64,000 bases of DNA from an uncultured Muribaculaceae bacterium (GCA_910587545.1 CAJUMI010000001.1:1-64000), one strand, 5' to 3'. Positions 37,901 to 48,021 are shown, counted from the stretch's first letter. The notes: generated by a model not told the origin, from the letters alone. Translations and numbers: made by a program.

Positions 37901-39975
37901 TTCTTCATTGTTTCGAGGCGTTGTTCCATCTTGATGATTTCGTCGCGAAGACGCGCCGCTTCGATAAATTCCATTTTCTTGGCAGCTTCGAGCATATCGT
38001 TCCTCATGCGTGTGATCGAACGTTGCAGTTCATCAGGGTTCATATACTGTATGACCGGATCGGCCGCAATATCGACAGTCGTTGAGTATTCTGACACATA
38101 GAGCGGACGTTCGCCGGCATGAGCGCGGTTCGGCCTGCTTTTCTGACGATCAGGCGGCAGTCGGGCGACATCATCCTCGGTCTCATGGCCTATTATAGCG
38201 TTTCTGGCCTTGATTATGGCTGTCGGCGTTATGCCATGTCCCTCATTATAAGCAAGCTGCAGAGAGCGGCGACGTTCGGTTTCGTCGATGGTCAACTGCA
38301 TGGAATCCGTTATCTTGTCGGCATACATTATGACTTCTCCGTTAAGATTGCGCGCGGCTCGTCCGACGGTCTGTGTCAACGATCTGTGGCTGCGCAGGAA
38401 GCCCTCCTTGTCAGCGTCGAGAATCGCAACGAGCGACACCTCCGGCAAGTCAAGACCTTCTCGCAACAGATTGACTCCTATAAGCACGTCATATACACCC
38501 GCACGCAGATCGTCGAGGATCTTCACCCGGTCCATCGTATCGACATCGCTATGAATATATGCGGTCTTTATGCCCAGACGTGACAGATAATCATTCAGTT
38601 CCTCGGCCATGCGTTTGGTGAGAGTCGTGACAAGCGTTCGCTCACCGCGCTCGATGCGGACATTGATTTCCTCCATCAGGTCATCGATCTGATTGAGAGA
38701 CGGGTGCACCTTGATGACCGGATCGAGAAGTCCAGTCGGTCGTATCAGCTGTTCGACCACTACACCCTCGCTCTTCTGGAGTTCATAGTCTGCCGGCGTC
38801 GCACTGACATACAGAACCTGAGGTACCAGGCGTTCGAATTCCTCAAATTTCAGAGGACGGTTGTCCAAAGCAGCCGGCAGACGGAAACCGTACTCCACAA
38901 GATTCATTTTTCTTGAAAGATCGCCGCCATACATTGCCCTGATCTGCGGTATGGTCACGTGGCTCTCATCTATTATAGTCAGGAAATCTTTCGGGAAATA
39001 GTCAAGCAGACAGAACGGTCGCATGCCCGGCTCGCGTCCGTCAAAATAACGAGAGTAATTCTCAATGCCGGAGCAATATCCGACCTCCTTGATCATCTCG
39101 ACGTCATAAGTCACCCGTTCATACAGACGCTTGGCTTCAAGCTCTCTGGCCTCACGGCTGAAAAATTCCACCTGCTTGCCGAGATCGAGCTGTATCTGAG
39201 CGATCGCCGATGCCTGACGCGCAGGAGAGGTGACGAAAATGTTGGCCGGATAAATTCTGAATTCCTCATGATCCGCGATATGCACGGAGTCTTCGGGATA
39301 AAGAGTCTCAAGAGATTCGATCTCATCGCCCCAGAAAACTATCCTGAGCATGACATCCTCATAGGCGAGGCGTATGTCGATGGTGTCACCCTTGACTCTG
39401 AAATTGCCGCGCTGAAAATCGACCTCATTACGGGCATAAAGCGATGCGACAAGTTTACGCAGAAAAGCGTTACGTGTGATTTTCTGTCCAACTTTCACTT
39501 CCACGACATTCTCGTGAAAATCCTCGGGATTACCTATGCCGTAAAGGCATGAGACCGATGACACAACGACCACATCTCTGCGCCCTGACAATAACGCCGA
39601 CGTTGTGGCAAGTCTGAGACGATCGATCTCGTCGTTGATCATCAGATCCTTTTCTATATATTTGTCGACTGACGGAATATAGGCTTCAGGCTGATAATAA
39701 TCATAATAAGATACGAAGTAATGGACTTCGTTTTCAGGAAAAAACTGTTTGAACTCGCTGTAGAGCTGAGCGGCAAGTGTCTTGTTATGGCTCAGGATCA
39801 GTGTCGGCTTCTTCACTTCCTGAATGACATTGGCCATAGTGAACGTTTTGCCTGAACCCGTCACCCCGAGCAGGGTCTGAGCCGGCAGATCATCGTTGAT
39901 TCCTTCGACAAGCTGTGCGATAGCCTGCGGTTGATCACCGGTCGGTTTATATTGGGAATGAAGTTTAAAGTCCAT
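37897..39975 (-). CDS. uvrB: Excinuclease ABC subunit B
   Basis: This 692-residue UvrB is the damage-verifying helicase of nucleotide excision repair. I chose the ATG at 39975 (MDFKLHSQYKPTGDQP), the family start. The open frame extends 20 codons further, across the promoter. Walker A is GVTGSGKT (37-44), and the beta-hairpin YYDYYQPEAYIP, DESHV and the C-terminal UVR motif are all present. No lesion was seen. The -7 box lies about 30 bases upstream. Confidence 0.96.
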   Translation of the reverse strand: MDFKLHSQYKPTGDQPQAIAQLVEGINDDLPAQTLLGVTGSGKTFTMANVIQEVKKPTLILSHNKTLAAQLYSEFKQFFPENEVHYFVSYYDYYQPEAYIPSVDKYIEKDLMINDEIDRLRLATTSALLSGRRDVVVVSSVSCLYGIGNPEDFHENVVEVKVGQKITRNAFLRKLVASLYARNEVDFQRGNFRVKGDTIDIRLAYEDVMLRIVFWGDEIESLETLYPEDSVHIADHEEFRIYPANIFVTSPARQASAIAQIQLDLGKQVEFFSREARELEAKRLYERVTYDVEMIKEVGYCSGIENYSRYFDGREPGMRPFCLLDYFPKDFLTIIDESHVTIPQIRAMYGGDLSRKMNLVEYGFRLPAALDNRPLKFEEFERLVPQVLYVSATPADYELQKSEGVVVEQLIRPTGLLDPVIKVHPSLNQIDDLMEEINVRIERGERTLVTTLTKRMAEELNDYLSRLGIKTAYIHSDVDTMDRVKILDDLRAGVYDVLIGVNLLREGLDLPEVSLVAILDADKEGFLRSHRSLTQTVGRAARNLNGEVIMYADKITDSMQLTIDETERRRSLQLAYNEGHGITPTAIIKARNAIIGHETEDDVARLPPDRQKSRPNRAHAGERPLYVSEYSTTVDIAADPVIQYMNPDELQRSITRMRNDMLEAAKKMEFIEAARLRDEIIKMEQRLETMKK

Positions 39976-40001
39976 ACTTCTGATTCTATTTTTACAACTT
40001 A

Positions 40002-40009
40002 CAAATATA
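40002..40009 (-). promoter_or_regulatory. -7 box of uvrB-ygiQ
   Basis: On the minus strand this is TATATTTG, a full TAnnTTTG match, 27-34 bases before the uvrB ATG. No TTG is found at 19-21 bases. It supports the shorter uvrB start. Confidence 0.5.
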
Positions 40010-40090
40010 GCGTTTTTTTGCCATGCGAGCGTCATTTTAACAATAGCGGCCTATTAATTATCGCAAAAAATCATGAAAAAAATTCCGCTT

Positions 40091-40153
40091 GACCGGCAAG
40101 GCAGACCGGCATGACTTATTATAAGATGTGATGCCGCTCATCACACATGCGGC
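40091..40153. repeat. Repeats in the uvrB-feoB intergenic region
   Basis: GACCGGCA occurs twice (40091-40098 and 40104-40111), 13 bases apart. Just after it, TGTGATG (40127-40133) and CATCACA (40139-40145) form a 7-bp hairpin. A competing pair GCCGC/GCGGC (40133-40137 and 40149-40153) is possible. These could be operator sites for feoB or uvrB, but no regulator is recognised. Confidence 0.45.
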
Positions 40154-40187
40154 TCTAATTTAAAATCATTTTAAATAAATTCACGAT

Positions 40188-40222
40188 TTGCTTTCATTAT
40201 CGGGTATTTTTTCGCAATTTTG
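40188..40222 (+). promoter_or_regulatory. Possible feoB promoter
   Basis: CAATTTTG (40215-40222) is one base off the -7 consensus and lies 33 bases before the feoB ATG. The upstream TTG (40188-40190) is 24 bases away, longer than usual. Confidence 0.35.
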
Positions 40223-40255
40223 CACCCCGAAATGTAACAGACGAATTTATCGTTT

Positions 40256-42649
40256 ATGCGACTGTCAGATTTAAAAACCGGCGAAACCGGCATTGTTATT
40301 AAAATTCTCGGTCATGGCGCGTTCCGCAAGCGTGTCATGGAGATGGGGTTTGTGAAAGGTCGTCCGGTTGAAGTCATCCTTCATGCCCCGCTGAAAGACC
40401 CGATCAAATATTCGATAATGGGTTACAGTGTATCACTCCGTGCTTCAGAGGCACACATGATCGAGGTTGTCAAGGTCAACAGCTCGGCTGATGCATCGGC
40501 GATGCGCAATCCCGGCGTCATTTCTGACTGCGATAACATACAGACCACCGTGGAACGCGAACGGCATATCATCAATGTCGCACTGATCGGAAATCCAAAC
40601 TGCGGTAAAACATCCCTTTTCAACATAGCCTCGGGCATGAGCGAACGTGTCGGCAACTACAGCGGTGTGACCGTCGATGCCAAGTCAGGCACATTCATGT
40701 ATAAAGGCTATGAGTTCAATATCGTAGATCTCCCCGGCACATACTCTCTCGCAAGCTACTCGCCTGAAGAAGTATATGTACGCAGATATCTGCGCGACTA
40801 TACTCCCGACGTTATCATCAACGTTGTCGACGCTTCAAACATCGAGCGCAATCTCTATCTGACAACAGAGCTTATCGATATGGACCGCAGCATGGTAATC
40901 GCCCTGAACATGTATGACGAATTGCGTTCTCGAGGCACGAAACTCGACAACAAGATGCTCGGCGACATGATCGGTGTGCCGATGGTTCCGATCGTAGCAC
41001 GTAACGGTGAAGGCATAGACAGTCTCTTCGATTCGGTTATTTCAGTATTCGAGGGCCGCGAAACTTCGGTCCGCCATATCCACGTAAGTCTCGGACACGA
41101 TATCGAGGCCGCCGTACGTAAACTCATTGATGCGATAAAAGCCGACGGAAAGATCGGACGGCACTTCTCCCCGCGTTATATCGCCATCAAACTGCTCGAA
41201 GGCGACCGCGAGGCAGAAGACATTGTCAGCCACTCTGACTGCAGCCGAGAGATCATGCTCATGCGAGACGAGTTGCGCGGGCAGATCGAGTCTATCAACG
41301 ACGAGGATATCTCATCGACCGTCGCATCCTCGAAGTACGGGTTCATCGCCGGAGCTCTCGCCGAAACAATGGAGTCAGGGACAGCCCGGACTGAGACCAG
41401 AACCAACATCATCGACAGTTTTGTAACCAACAAGCTATTTGGCTTTCCTCTGTTTTTCCTGGTGATGTTCCTGATTTTCTGGGCCACTTTCGCCATCGGA
41501 CAATATCCCATGGACTGGATCGACACCTCTGTTTCATGGCTAAGTTCAGCCGTGCAGCAACTGATGCCCGACGGCATACTAAAAGACCTCATAGCCGACG
41601 GCATCATAGGCGGTGTCGGCGGTGTGATAGTCTTTCTGCCAAACATTCTGATTCTATACTTCTGCATCTCTTTCATGGAAGATTCGGGCTACATGGCCCG
41701 CGCCGCCTTCATCATGGACAAAGTCATGCACCGTATCGGCCTTCACGGCAAATCGTTCATACCTCTCATCATGGGTTTCGGCTGCAACGTGCCGGCAATC
41801 ATTTCGACAAGAGCCATCGAAAGCCGTTCGAGCCGCCTCATCACTATACTGATCAATCCCTTCATGTCATGTTCGGCCCGGCTGCCGATCTATGTGCTGC
41901 TCATAGGCGCGTTTTTCCCTACGCACGCGGCATTGGTATTTATGGGACTTTATGTCATGGGGATAATCGTCGCGGTGATCACCGCTCGCCTGCTGAGACG
42001 TTTTCTTTTCAAGACCGACGAGACGCCGTTTGTGATGGAACTCCCCCCCTACCGCATGCCGACAATGAAAGCGTCGCTGCGCCACACCTGGGCCAAAGGA
42101 GTGCAGTATCTCAGAAAAATGGGCGGCACGATCCTTGTCGCCAGCATCATAGTCTGGGCGTTGAACTATTTCCCGCATCACGAAGATCAAGATGCAGCAT
42201 CCGTTCAACTGACCGAAACGTCAGACAGCAGCATAGATCCCGACAATGATTCATATCTTGAAATGATGGGCAAAGCCATCAATCCCGTCATGCAACCCAT
42301 CGGTTTCCACTGGCGCGCGACAGTCGCAGCCATCGCCGGAGTCCCGGCAAAGGAGATCGTAGTCTCGACACTCGGAGTGCTCTACGCCGACAACGAAGCC
42401 GCACCGGAAGAGCGCCTCAGCCGGCGTCTCAAAGCCGATGATCCGACGACCGGCAAGCCTGACTTTACAGCTGCCGCAACTCTGAGTTTCCTGATATTCA
42501 TCCTGCTTTATTGCCCGTGCATAGCCACCGTGACAGCCATTGCCCGTGAAAGCGGGAGCTGGAAATGGGGCGCATTCAGCGTTGTATACAATACATTCGT
42601 GGCCTGGATTGTCGCATTTGCCGCTTATCACATAGCTTTGATATTTTGA
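40256..42649 (+). CDS. feoB: FeoA-FeoB fusion ferrous iron transporter
   Basis: This 797-residue inner-membrane Fe(II) transporter has a FeoA-like SH3 domain fused at the front (residues 1-75). The G domain follows with G1 GNPNCGKTS (112-120), G3 DLPG (158-161) and G4 NMYD. The membrane part holds the Gate motifs, with conserved cysteines in FGCNVPAI and FMSCSARLPIY. Fusion of FeoA to FeoB is common in Bacteroidetes. The dCMP deaminase promoter begins two bases after its stop. Confidence 0.95.
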   Translation: MRLSDLKTGETGIVIKILGHGAFRKRVMEMGFVKGRPVEVILHAPLKDPIKYSIMGYSVSLRASEAHMIEVVKVNSSADASAMRNPGVISDCDNIQTTVERERHIINVALIGNPNCGKTSLFNIASGMSERVGNYSGVTVDAKSGTFMYKGYEFNIVDLPGTYSLASYSPEEVYVRRYLRDYTPDVIINVVDASNIERNLYLTTELIDMDRSMVIALNMYDELRSRGTKLDNKMLGDMIGVPMVPIVARNGEGIDSLFDSVISVFEGRETSVRHIHVSLGHDIEAAVRKLIDAIKADGKIGRHFSPRYIAIKLLEGDREAEDIVSHSDCSREIMLMRDELRGQIESINDEDISSTVASSKYGFIAGALAETMESGTARTETRTNIIDSFVTNKLFGFPLFFLVMFLIFWATFAIGQYPMDWIDTSVSWLSSAVQQLMPDGILKDLIADGIIGGVGGVIVFLPNILILYFCISFMEDSGYMARAAFIMDKVMHRIGLHGKSFIPLIMGFGCNVPAIISTRAIESRSSRLITILINPFMSCSARLPIYVLLIGAFFPTHAALVFMGLYVMGIIVAVITARLLRRFLFKTDETPFVMELPPYRMPTMKASLRHTWAKGVQYLRKMGGTILVASIIVWALNYFPHHEDQDAASVQLTETSDSSIDPDNDSYLEMMGKAINPVMQPIGFHWRATVAAIAGVPAKEIVVSTLGVLYADNEAAPEERLSRRLKADDPTTGKPDFTAAATLSFLIFILLYCPCIATVTAIARESGSWKWGAFSVVYNTFVAWIVAFAAYHIALIF

Positions 42650-42650
42650 T

Positions 42651-42681
42651 TTGTCTGTTCGACAGAAAAACAGTATCTTTG
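42651..42681 (+). promoter_or_regulatory. Promoter of dCMP deaminase-S41 protease unit
   Basis: TTG (42651-42653), 20 bases, TATCTTTG (42674-42681), a full match to the consensus. It starts two bases after the feoB stop and has a leader of about 16 bases to the ATG at 42703, which also supports that start. Confidence 0.7.
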
Positions 42682-42702
42682 TTCGATAATCCCCTGTCAA
42701 CG

Positions 42703-43137
42703 ATGAACCAGACACAACAGAAGCAAGAAAATCTCGACAAACGGTACCTGCGCATGGCATCAATATGGGCCGAGAATTCATATTGTCAGCGCCGTAAGGT
42801 AGGCGCTATCATTGTCAAAGACCAGATGATAATTTCCGACGGATACAACGGCACGCCGTCAGGCTTCGAAAATATCTGCGAGGACGAAAGCGGTCACACA
42901 AAGCCTTATGTTCTTCACGCCGAAGCCAATGCAATCACCAAAGTAGCCAGGAGCAACAATTCAAGCGATAACGCGACTCTCTATGTCACTGCATCGCCTT
43001 GCGTCGAATGCGCCAAACTCATCATCCAGGCCGGCATCAAACGTGTTGTCTACAACGAGCTGTATCGCATATGCGACGGTCTCGATCTGCTGACCCGCGC
43101 AGGCATCGAATGTGTCCACATCGTTGACACCGAATAG
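42703..43137 (+). CDS. dCMP deaminase / cytidine deaminase-fold protein
   Basis: This 144-residue zinc enzyme has His72-Ala-Glu74 and Pro-Cys100-x-x-Cys103 (LHAEANAI and SPCVECAK), the signature of the dCMP deaminase (ComEB-like) family that makes dUMP for thymidylate synthesis. I take the ATG at 42703, after the promoter. The frame is open back to 42565, but that part lies in feoB. The S41 protease gene follows after 23 bases. Confidence 0.92.
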   Translation: MNQTQQKQENLDKRYLRMASIWAENSYCQRRKVGAIIVKDQMIISDGYNGTPSGFENICEDESGHTKPYVLHAEANAITKVARSNNSSDNATLYVTASPCVECAKLIIQAGIKRVVYNELYRICDGLDLLTRAGIECVHIVDTE

Positions 43138-43160
43138 TCTTACACATTCTCATCCATACT

Positions 43161-44828
43161 ATGAGTACGAATAACAGAATTAACCGATGGCTCCCGCTTT
43201 TCGGAGCCATCATACTGGCAGCCGGATTCTGGCTCGGCTTCATGCTCGCCGGCGGAAGCGCCCGCCGTCCCTATCAGGATAAACTCAGCCGTCTTTACGA
43301 AATCATCGAAAACGACTATGTCGATGCCATTGACCTCGACAGTCTGCTCGAAACCCAGATCCCATCACTTCTCAAAAGTCTCGACCCCCATTCGTCATAT
43401 ATTCCCGCGTCTGACCTCGAGGAAGTCAACGGCGAGCTCGAAGGCAGCTTCAGTGGCGTCGGCATCCAGTTTCAGGTGATGAATGACACCATATGCGTCG
43501 TCGAAGTCATTCCCGGCGGACCGGCTGAAAAAGTAGGTCTGCTTCCGGGCGACCGTATAATCGCCGTCGACACAATAGATATTATAAGCCGTCACATATC
43601 CGATGAAGATGTGCGCTCGATGTTGCGCGGACAGAAAGGAACTGAAGTCCGCGTGAAAGTCAAGCGTAACAACTCGGCCAGACCGCTGACATTCGACATC
43701 GTCAGAGGCGAGATCCCGGTCACTTCGGTCGATGCGGCCTATATGATCGATCCCAAGACCGGCTACGTGAAAGTCAACCGCTTCTCCAAGACCACCTATA
43801 GCGAATTTCTTCAGGCGATAAGTCAGTTGCGCTACAACGGCGCCGAAAGTCTCATCATCGATCTCCGCGGCAACGGAGGCGGATATATGGAACCGGCTAT
43901 TCTCATGGCCAATGAATTCCTGCCCCCCTACAGCAGCATCGTCATGACAAAAGGCCGTGACACCGATAGCAATTCAAGTATAATCAGCGACGGCACCGGG
44001 GCCTTCTCCGACATTCCTCTCGTCGTGCTCGTGGATGAGTTCACGGCAAGTTCAAGCGAAATCTTCTCCGGAGCTATCCAGGATAATGACCGCGGTCTTG
44101 TTGTCGGCCGCCGCACCTTCGGCAAAGGGCTTGTACAACGTCCGATATTACTTCCGGACTCCAGCGAGGTGCGTCTTACGGTACAGCGATACTATACCCC
44201 GTCGGGCCGATGTATACAGAAAAATTTCCAGCGTGGCCAGGCCGACAAATACGATGAAGAAATCATCGAGCGCTACAACCGTGGTGAAGTATTCAACGCC
44301 GACAGCATAAACCTCAACACAAACGAGATTTTCAAGACTCTCAACGGACGCACGGTTTACGGTAGCGGCGGCATCATGCCCGACGTATTTGTGCCGTCTG
44401 ACACGACCGGTTATTCCTCATATTATGTCAATGTGTCCAACGCCGGACTGCTTCAGAAATATGCTTACGAACTCGCCGACCTCAACCGCGAGGAATTTTC
44501 CAAAGCCAAGAATGTCGACGATCTTCTGGCCATGCTTCCGTCAGACGCTACACTGCTGCAGTCGTTCGTTTCTTATGCCGCTCAGAAAGGCGTACCCGCC
44601 CGTTGGCATTACATCAACATTTCGGCAAACTTGATTGTTAATTATTTAAAAGCCCTGATTGCGCGCGACACCCTCGGCTTCAGTGCGTCATACGAGATTT
44701 TCAATTCTCGCGACACTGCTGTGGCTCGGGCCTTGCAGCTTCTCAAAGACGGCGAAGCTCAGATTCCGGTGCGCTATGAGAGGCTCAGAACCAATGACAC
44801 TGAAGTAACGACCGAATACAATGAATAA
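43161..44828 (+). CDS. S41 family C-terminal processing peptidase
   Basis: This 555-residue protease has an N-terminal membrane anchor (11-30). A PDZ domain (about 95-185) and a tail-specific protease core follow, with the catalytic pair Ser297 (EFTASSSEIF) and Lys322 (TFGKG), 25 residues apart as in E. coli Prc. A C-terminal extension of about 200 residues follows. It should act in the periplasm on envelope or outer-membrane substrates. Its last eight bases overlap the 5-formyl-THF cyclo-ligase gene. Confidence 0.93.
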   Translation: MSTNNRINRWLPLFGAIILAAGFWLGFMLAGGSARRPYQDKLSRLYEIIENDYVDAIDLDSLLETQIPSLLKSLDPHSSYIPASDLEEVNGELEGSFSGVGIQFQVMNDTICVVEVIPGGPAEKVGLLPGDRIIAVDTIDIISRHISDEDVRSMLRGQKGTEVRVKVKRNNSARPLTFDIVRGEIPVTSVDAAYMIDPKTGYVKVNRFSKTTYSEFLQAISQLRYNGAESLIIDLRGNGGGYMEPAILMANEFLPPYSSIVMTKGRDTDSNSSIISDGTGAFSDIPLVVLVDEFTASSSEIFSGAIQDNDRGLVVGRRTFGKGLVQRPILLPDSSEVRLTVQRYYTPSGRCIQKNFQRGQADKYDEEIIERYNRGEVFNADSINLNTNEIFKTLNGRTVYGSGGIMPDVFVPSDTTGYSSYYVNVSNAGLLQKYAYELADLNREEFSKAKNVDDLLAMLPSDATLLQSFVSYAAQKGVPARWHYINISANLIVNYLKALIARDTLGFSASYEIFNSRDTAVARALQLLKDGEAQIPVRYERLRTNDTEVTTEYNE

Positions 44829-45381
44829 AGATGATATAAGACTGCGAATCCGGACTCGCAAAAGTCTGCTCGACGACAAAGAACGCCGATCGGCGGCCGA
44901 GGCGGTGTTTGATCTCCTTGAGCACACCGCTGCGTTTATGATCTCAGACCGCATTCTGCTCTATCACTCACTCCCCGACGAACTGTCGACTATCGCGTTC
45001 ATAGACAAATGGCATGACCGCAAGAAATTCTATCTGCCCCGCGTCAACGGTCTCAACCTTGAGATACTTCCGTACGACCGATCCAGCCTTCATCTCGGCG
45101 CTTTCAACATCGAAGAGCCTGACGGCGACGACACCACAGACATGGCCAGCATCGACATGGTCGTCGTGCCGGCAGTGGCCTACGATCGCCGCGGCAACCG
45201 CATAGGACGCGGCAAAGGATATTATGACCGTCTGCTTCATGACACCCGCGCCATAAAAGTCGGTGTGGCCTACGACTTTCAGCTCGTTGACGATATCGAC
45301 GCCGAGGTTCATGACGTGGCCGTCGACTATGTGATCACCGAGCGCGGCATCATCCGCACCTCGCGTCACAAGCGCCAGTGA
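44821..45381 (+). CDS. 5-formyltetrahydrofolate cyclo-ligase
   Basis: This 186-residue enzyme returns 5-formyl-THF to the folate pool as 5,10-methenyl-THF with ATP. The family motif GRGKGYYD lies at 129-136, and the C-terminal VAVDYVITE is typical. Translation should be coupled to the protease gene by the 8-base overlap. Confidence 0.92.
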   Translation: MNKDDIRLRIRTRKSLLDDKERRSAAEAVFDLLEHTAAFMISDRILLYHSLPDELSTIAFIDKWHDRKKFYLPRVNGLNLEILPYDRSSLHLGAFNIEEPDGDDTTDMASIDMVVVPAVAYDRRGNRIGRGKGYYDRLLHDTRAIKVGVAYDFQLVDDIDAEVHDVAVDYVITERGIIRTSRHKRQ

Positions 45382-45419
45382 AGCGTCAGTTCCGGTCCGC
45401 CACGCGTGGTCGGGACGCT
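45382..45419 (+). other. GC-rich inverted repeat after the cyclo-ligase gene
   Basis: AGCGTC (45382-45387) pairs with GACGCT (45414-45419), and the inside holds the palindrome CCACGCGTGG. No T run follows, so a terminator role is uncertain. Confidence 0.35.
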
Positions 45420-45451
45420 CATCATTAACTTATCATCACATTATCTCAATC

Positions 45452-47299
45452 ATGTCAAAGTCCTTGCTCAGGATACTCGCGTTTTTTGGTATCTATTTAC
45501 TGATTTTCATATTGCTCAAACCTGTATTTATGGCGGTATACTCGTCTGTCATGGGCGATATTTCAGCTGCCGACCGGTTTAATGTTATATGGCACGGGCT
45601 TCCGATGGACTGCTCTATGGCCGGATATTTCACAATAATACCGGCTCTGCTCACTATCGCCGGCATTTGGACTGACAGTCGTGCGCTCAGAGTTGCCAAT
45701 CAGGTCTACATAGCGTTCTCTGCCGCTCTGATTTCGATAGTGACGGTTAGCGATCTGGCGCTTTACGGCTATTGGAATTTCCGCCTCGACACGACACCGT
45801 TTTTTTACTTTTTCAGCTCCCCGGCGTCAGCTCTCGCAAGTGTAAGCACATGGACCGCTATTCTCGGATTTGTGGTCTGCATTCTGCTCGCCGTTGCTCT
45901 ATATTTTATGATCGGCCTCACAGCGGGCCGCGTTCGCCCGTCGGCGGCAATCCGCAGCATCAGGTCAACAATTGCTACCGTCGTTCTAACAGCCTTTCTG
46001 TTCATACCGATCAGAGGTAGCTTTACCGTATCGACCATGAATCTCAGCCGGTCATACTTCAGCGCCAACCAGCGCCTGAACCATGCCGCCATCAATCCGC
46101 TTTTCAGTCTGATGTATTCGGCGACCCACCAGAGCGATTTTTCGTCACAGTTCCGTTACTTCGACGACGACAGAGCTCGTGACATTTTCGCCGGTCTGTC
46201 ATCGCCATCTGGGATTCTGACCGACACCGTCGCTCCGCTGTTTACGATTGACAAGCCGGATATCTACATTATAATTCTTGAAAGTTTCTCGGCCCATCTC
46301 ATGCCATCTCTGGGAGGTGAGCCTATTGCCTCCGGACTCGACTCCATAGCCACCAACGGATTGCTTTTCTCCAATTTCTATGCATCGGGCGCCCGTACAG
46401 ACCGCGCCATACCGGCAATACTCAGCGCCTTCCCCGCACAACCGACGACAAGCCTCATGAAGTTTGCCAAGAAGATAGAACACGCCCCTTCGCTCCCGCG
46501 TGTTCTACGCGACAGCCTCGGCTATGATATGGCATATTACTATGGGGGTGACGCCAATTTCACCAATATGCTCGCCTATCTTGTAAGCTCAGGTTTCGAC
46601 AGGATCGTATCCGACAAGGACTTCCCTGTCTCGAAACGCACAAGCAAATGGGGCGCCCACGATCATATAGTGTTCGAACGTGTCTGGGACGACATCATGG
46701 CAGACACGACTGGCAACGACCGCCCGGTTTTGCGTGTCGTGCAGACTTCGAGCAGTCATGAGCCTTTTGAGGTGCCCTACTCCGATCCACGGTTTTCTGA
46801 CAGTCCGCGCAAAAATGCGTTTGCCTACGCAGACCGCTCATTAACGGCATTTATCGACAGTCTCAGCGCCTCGCCGCTGTGGGAGCGCTCTGTGGTTATA
46901 ATCACTCCTGACCACTATGGCGTATATCCCGAGCATTTAGACGATCCTCTGGCCCGCCACCATGTTCCGCTTGTGATCACCGGAGGTGCGGTCAACCGCG
47001 AACCTGCGGTAATCGGAACCACCGGCGACCAGACCGCTATTGCATCGACCTTACTTTCGGCTCTCGGCACTGATGACTCGGCCTTCGCCTTCAGTCATGA
47101 TCTTTTTGATCCCTCGGCTTCAGATTATGCATTCTTCTCCGAGCCGGGCATGGCGGCCTTTGTTACGCCGACCGATACAGTGGCAATCAACCTCGACACA
47201 GACACTCCCGTCATATATTCAGGACCGGCCTCCGACGCTGCGGCTGACAAATGCAAGGCAATACTGCAGATTATATACGACACTTTATCCGAATTATAA
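45452..47299 (+). CDS. LtaS-like sulfatase-fold transferase
   Basis: This 615-residue inner-membrane protein has five hydrophobic helices in the first 190 residues. A periplasmic alkaline-phosphatase/sulfatase-fold domain (265-600) follows, with metal ligand Glu277 (IILESFSAH), nucleophile Thr316 (SGARTDRAIPAIL) and TPDHYG near 487. It resembles lipoteichoic-acid-synthase-type enzymes. In a Gram-negative it more likely transfers phosphoglycerol or phosphoethanolamine to a surface glycan or lipid. Substrate is not known. The PAP2 gene follows after 13 bases. Confidence 0.88.
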   Translation: MSKSLLRILAFFGIYLLIFILLKPVFMAVYSSVMGDISAADRFNVIWHGLPMDCSMAGYFTIIPALLTIAGIWTDSRALRVANQVYIAFSAALISIVTVSDLALYGYWNFRLDTTPFFYFFSSPASALASVSTWTAILGFVVCILLAVALYFMIGLTAGRVRPSAAIRSIRSTIATVVLTAFLFIPIRGSFTVSTMNLSRSYFSANQRLNHAAINPLFSLMYSATHQSDFSSQFRYFDDDRARDIFAGLSSPSGILTDTVAPLFTIDKPDIYIIILESFSAHLMPSLGGEPIASGLDSIATNGLLFSNFYASGARTDRAIPAILSAFPAQPTTSLMKFAKKIEHAPSLPRVLRDSLGYDMAYYYGGDANFTNMLAYLVSSGFDRIVSDKDFPVSKRTSKWGAHDHIVFERVWDDIMADTTGNDRPVLRVVQTSSSHEPFEVPYSDPRFSDSPRKNAFAYADRSLTAFIDSLSASPLWERSVVIITPDHYGVYPEHLDDPLARHHVPLVITGGAVNREPAVIGTTGDQTAIASTLLSALGTDDSAFAFSHDLFDPSASDYAFFSEPGMAAFVTPTDTVAINLDTDTPVIYSGPASDAAADKCKAILQIIYDTLSEL

Positions 47300-47312
47300 G
47301 ACTACCCATATT

Positions 47313-48017
47313 ATGCTCGAAACACTTCAGAACATAGATGCCGAAGTATTCCTGTTCTTCAACTCGGCACATTGTACGTTCTTCGACAGCTTCATGTCGC
47401 TGTACTCGGGGAAATTCATATGGATACCAATGTATGCGTCACTGCTTTTAGTCATGCTCGGCCGTTTCCCGCTGTCAAAAGTCCTGATTCTGCTTGTCGG
47501 CGTAGCCCTGTCAATCACTTTGGCCGATCAGATATGCTCGTCTCTTATCAGACCGATCTGTGAGCGCCTTCGACCGTCCAACCCGTCCAATCCGCTTTCC
47601 GAGTTTGTCCACATAGTCAACGGCTACCGTGGCGGAGCCTACGGATTCCCCTCTTGCCATGCAGCCAATTCATTCGCGCTCGCAGCATTCGCCGCCGTAA
47701 TGCTCAGGCGCCGCAGCTTTACTCTGTTTATTATCACCTGGGCTATAATCAACTGCTACTCGCGCATCTATCTCGGAGTCCACTATCCCGGCGATCTGAT
47801 TGTCGGCGCACTGATCGGGTCGGCAATCGGGTATGTATGCTGCCGCTGTTCCTGCGCGGCCTGGCAAAGTCTCCTAAACAGGGGGCGACTGTATGATGCC
47901 AAACCTGTGCTCGCGAATATTCCGGCATACAGACGCGTTATGTCAGACCGTCTGAATCTGATGGAGATTGTCGGCATTTTCACCATTATTGCCATTATAT
48001 TGGCTTCTTTGGTCTGA
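47313..48017 (+). CDS. PAP2-family membrane phosphatase
   Basis: The start at 47313 (MLETLQNIDAEVFLFF) is chosen because the longer frame overlaps the transferase gene. The 234-residue protein has several membrane helices and the three PAP2 motifs: ERLRP (84-88), PSCHAANS (113-120, with Cys where Gly is usual in PSGH) and SRIYLGVHYPGD (150-161). It may act on undecaprenyl pyrophosphate or on lipid A phosphates at the outer face of the inner membrane. Confidence 0.9.
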   Translation: MLETLQNIDAEVFLFFNSAHCTFFDSFMSLYSGKFIWIPMYASLLLVMLGRFPLSKVLILLVGVALSITLADQICSSLIRPICERLRPSNPSNPLSEFVHIVNGYRGGAYGFPSCHAANSFALAAFAAVMLRRRSFTLFIITWAIINCYSRIYLGVHYPGDLIVGALIGSAIGYVCCRCSCAAWQSLLNRGRLYDAKPVLANIPAYRRVMSDRLNLMEIVGIFTIIAIILASLV

Positions 48018-48021
48018 ATAA

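Noticed and set aside
40127..40153. Riboswitch upstream of feoB
   Set aside because: The stems lie upstream of the likely -7 box, so they would not be in the feoB transcript, and they match no riboswitch I know.
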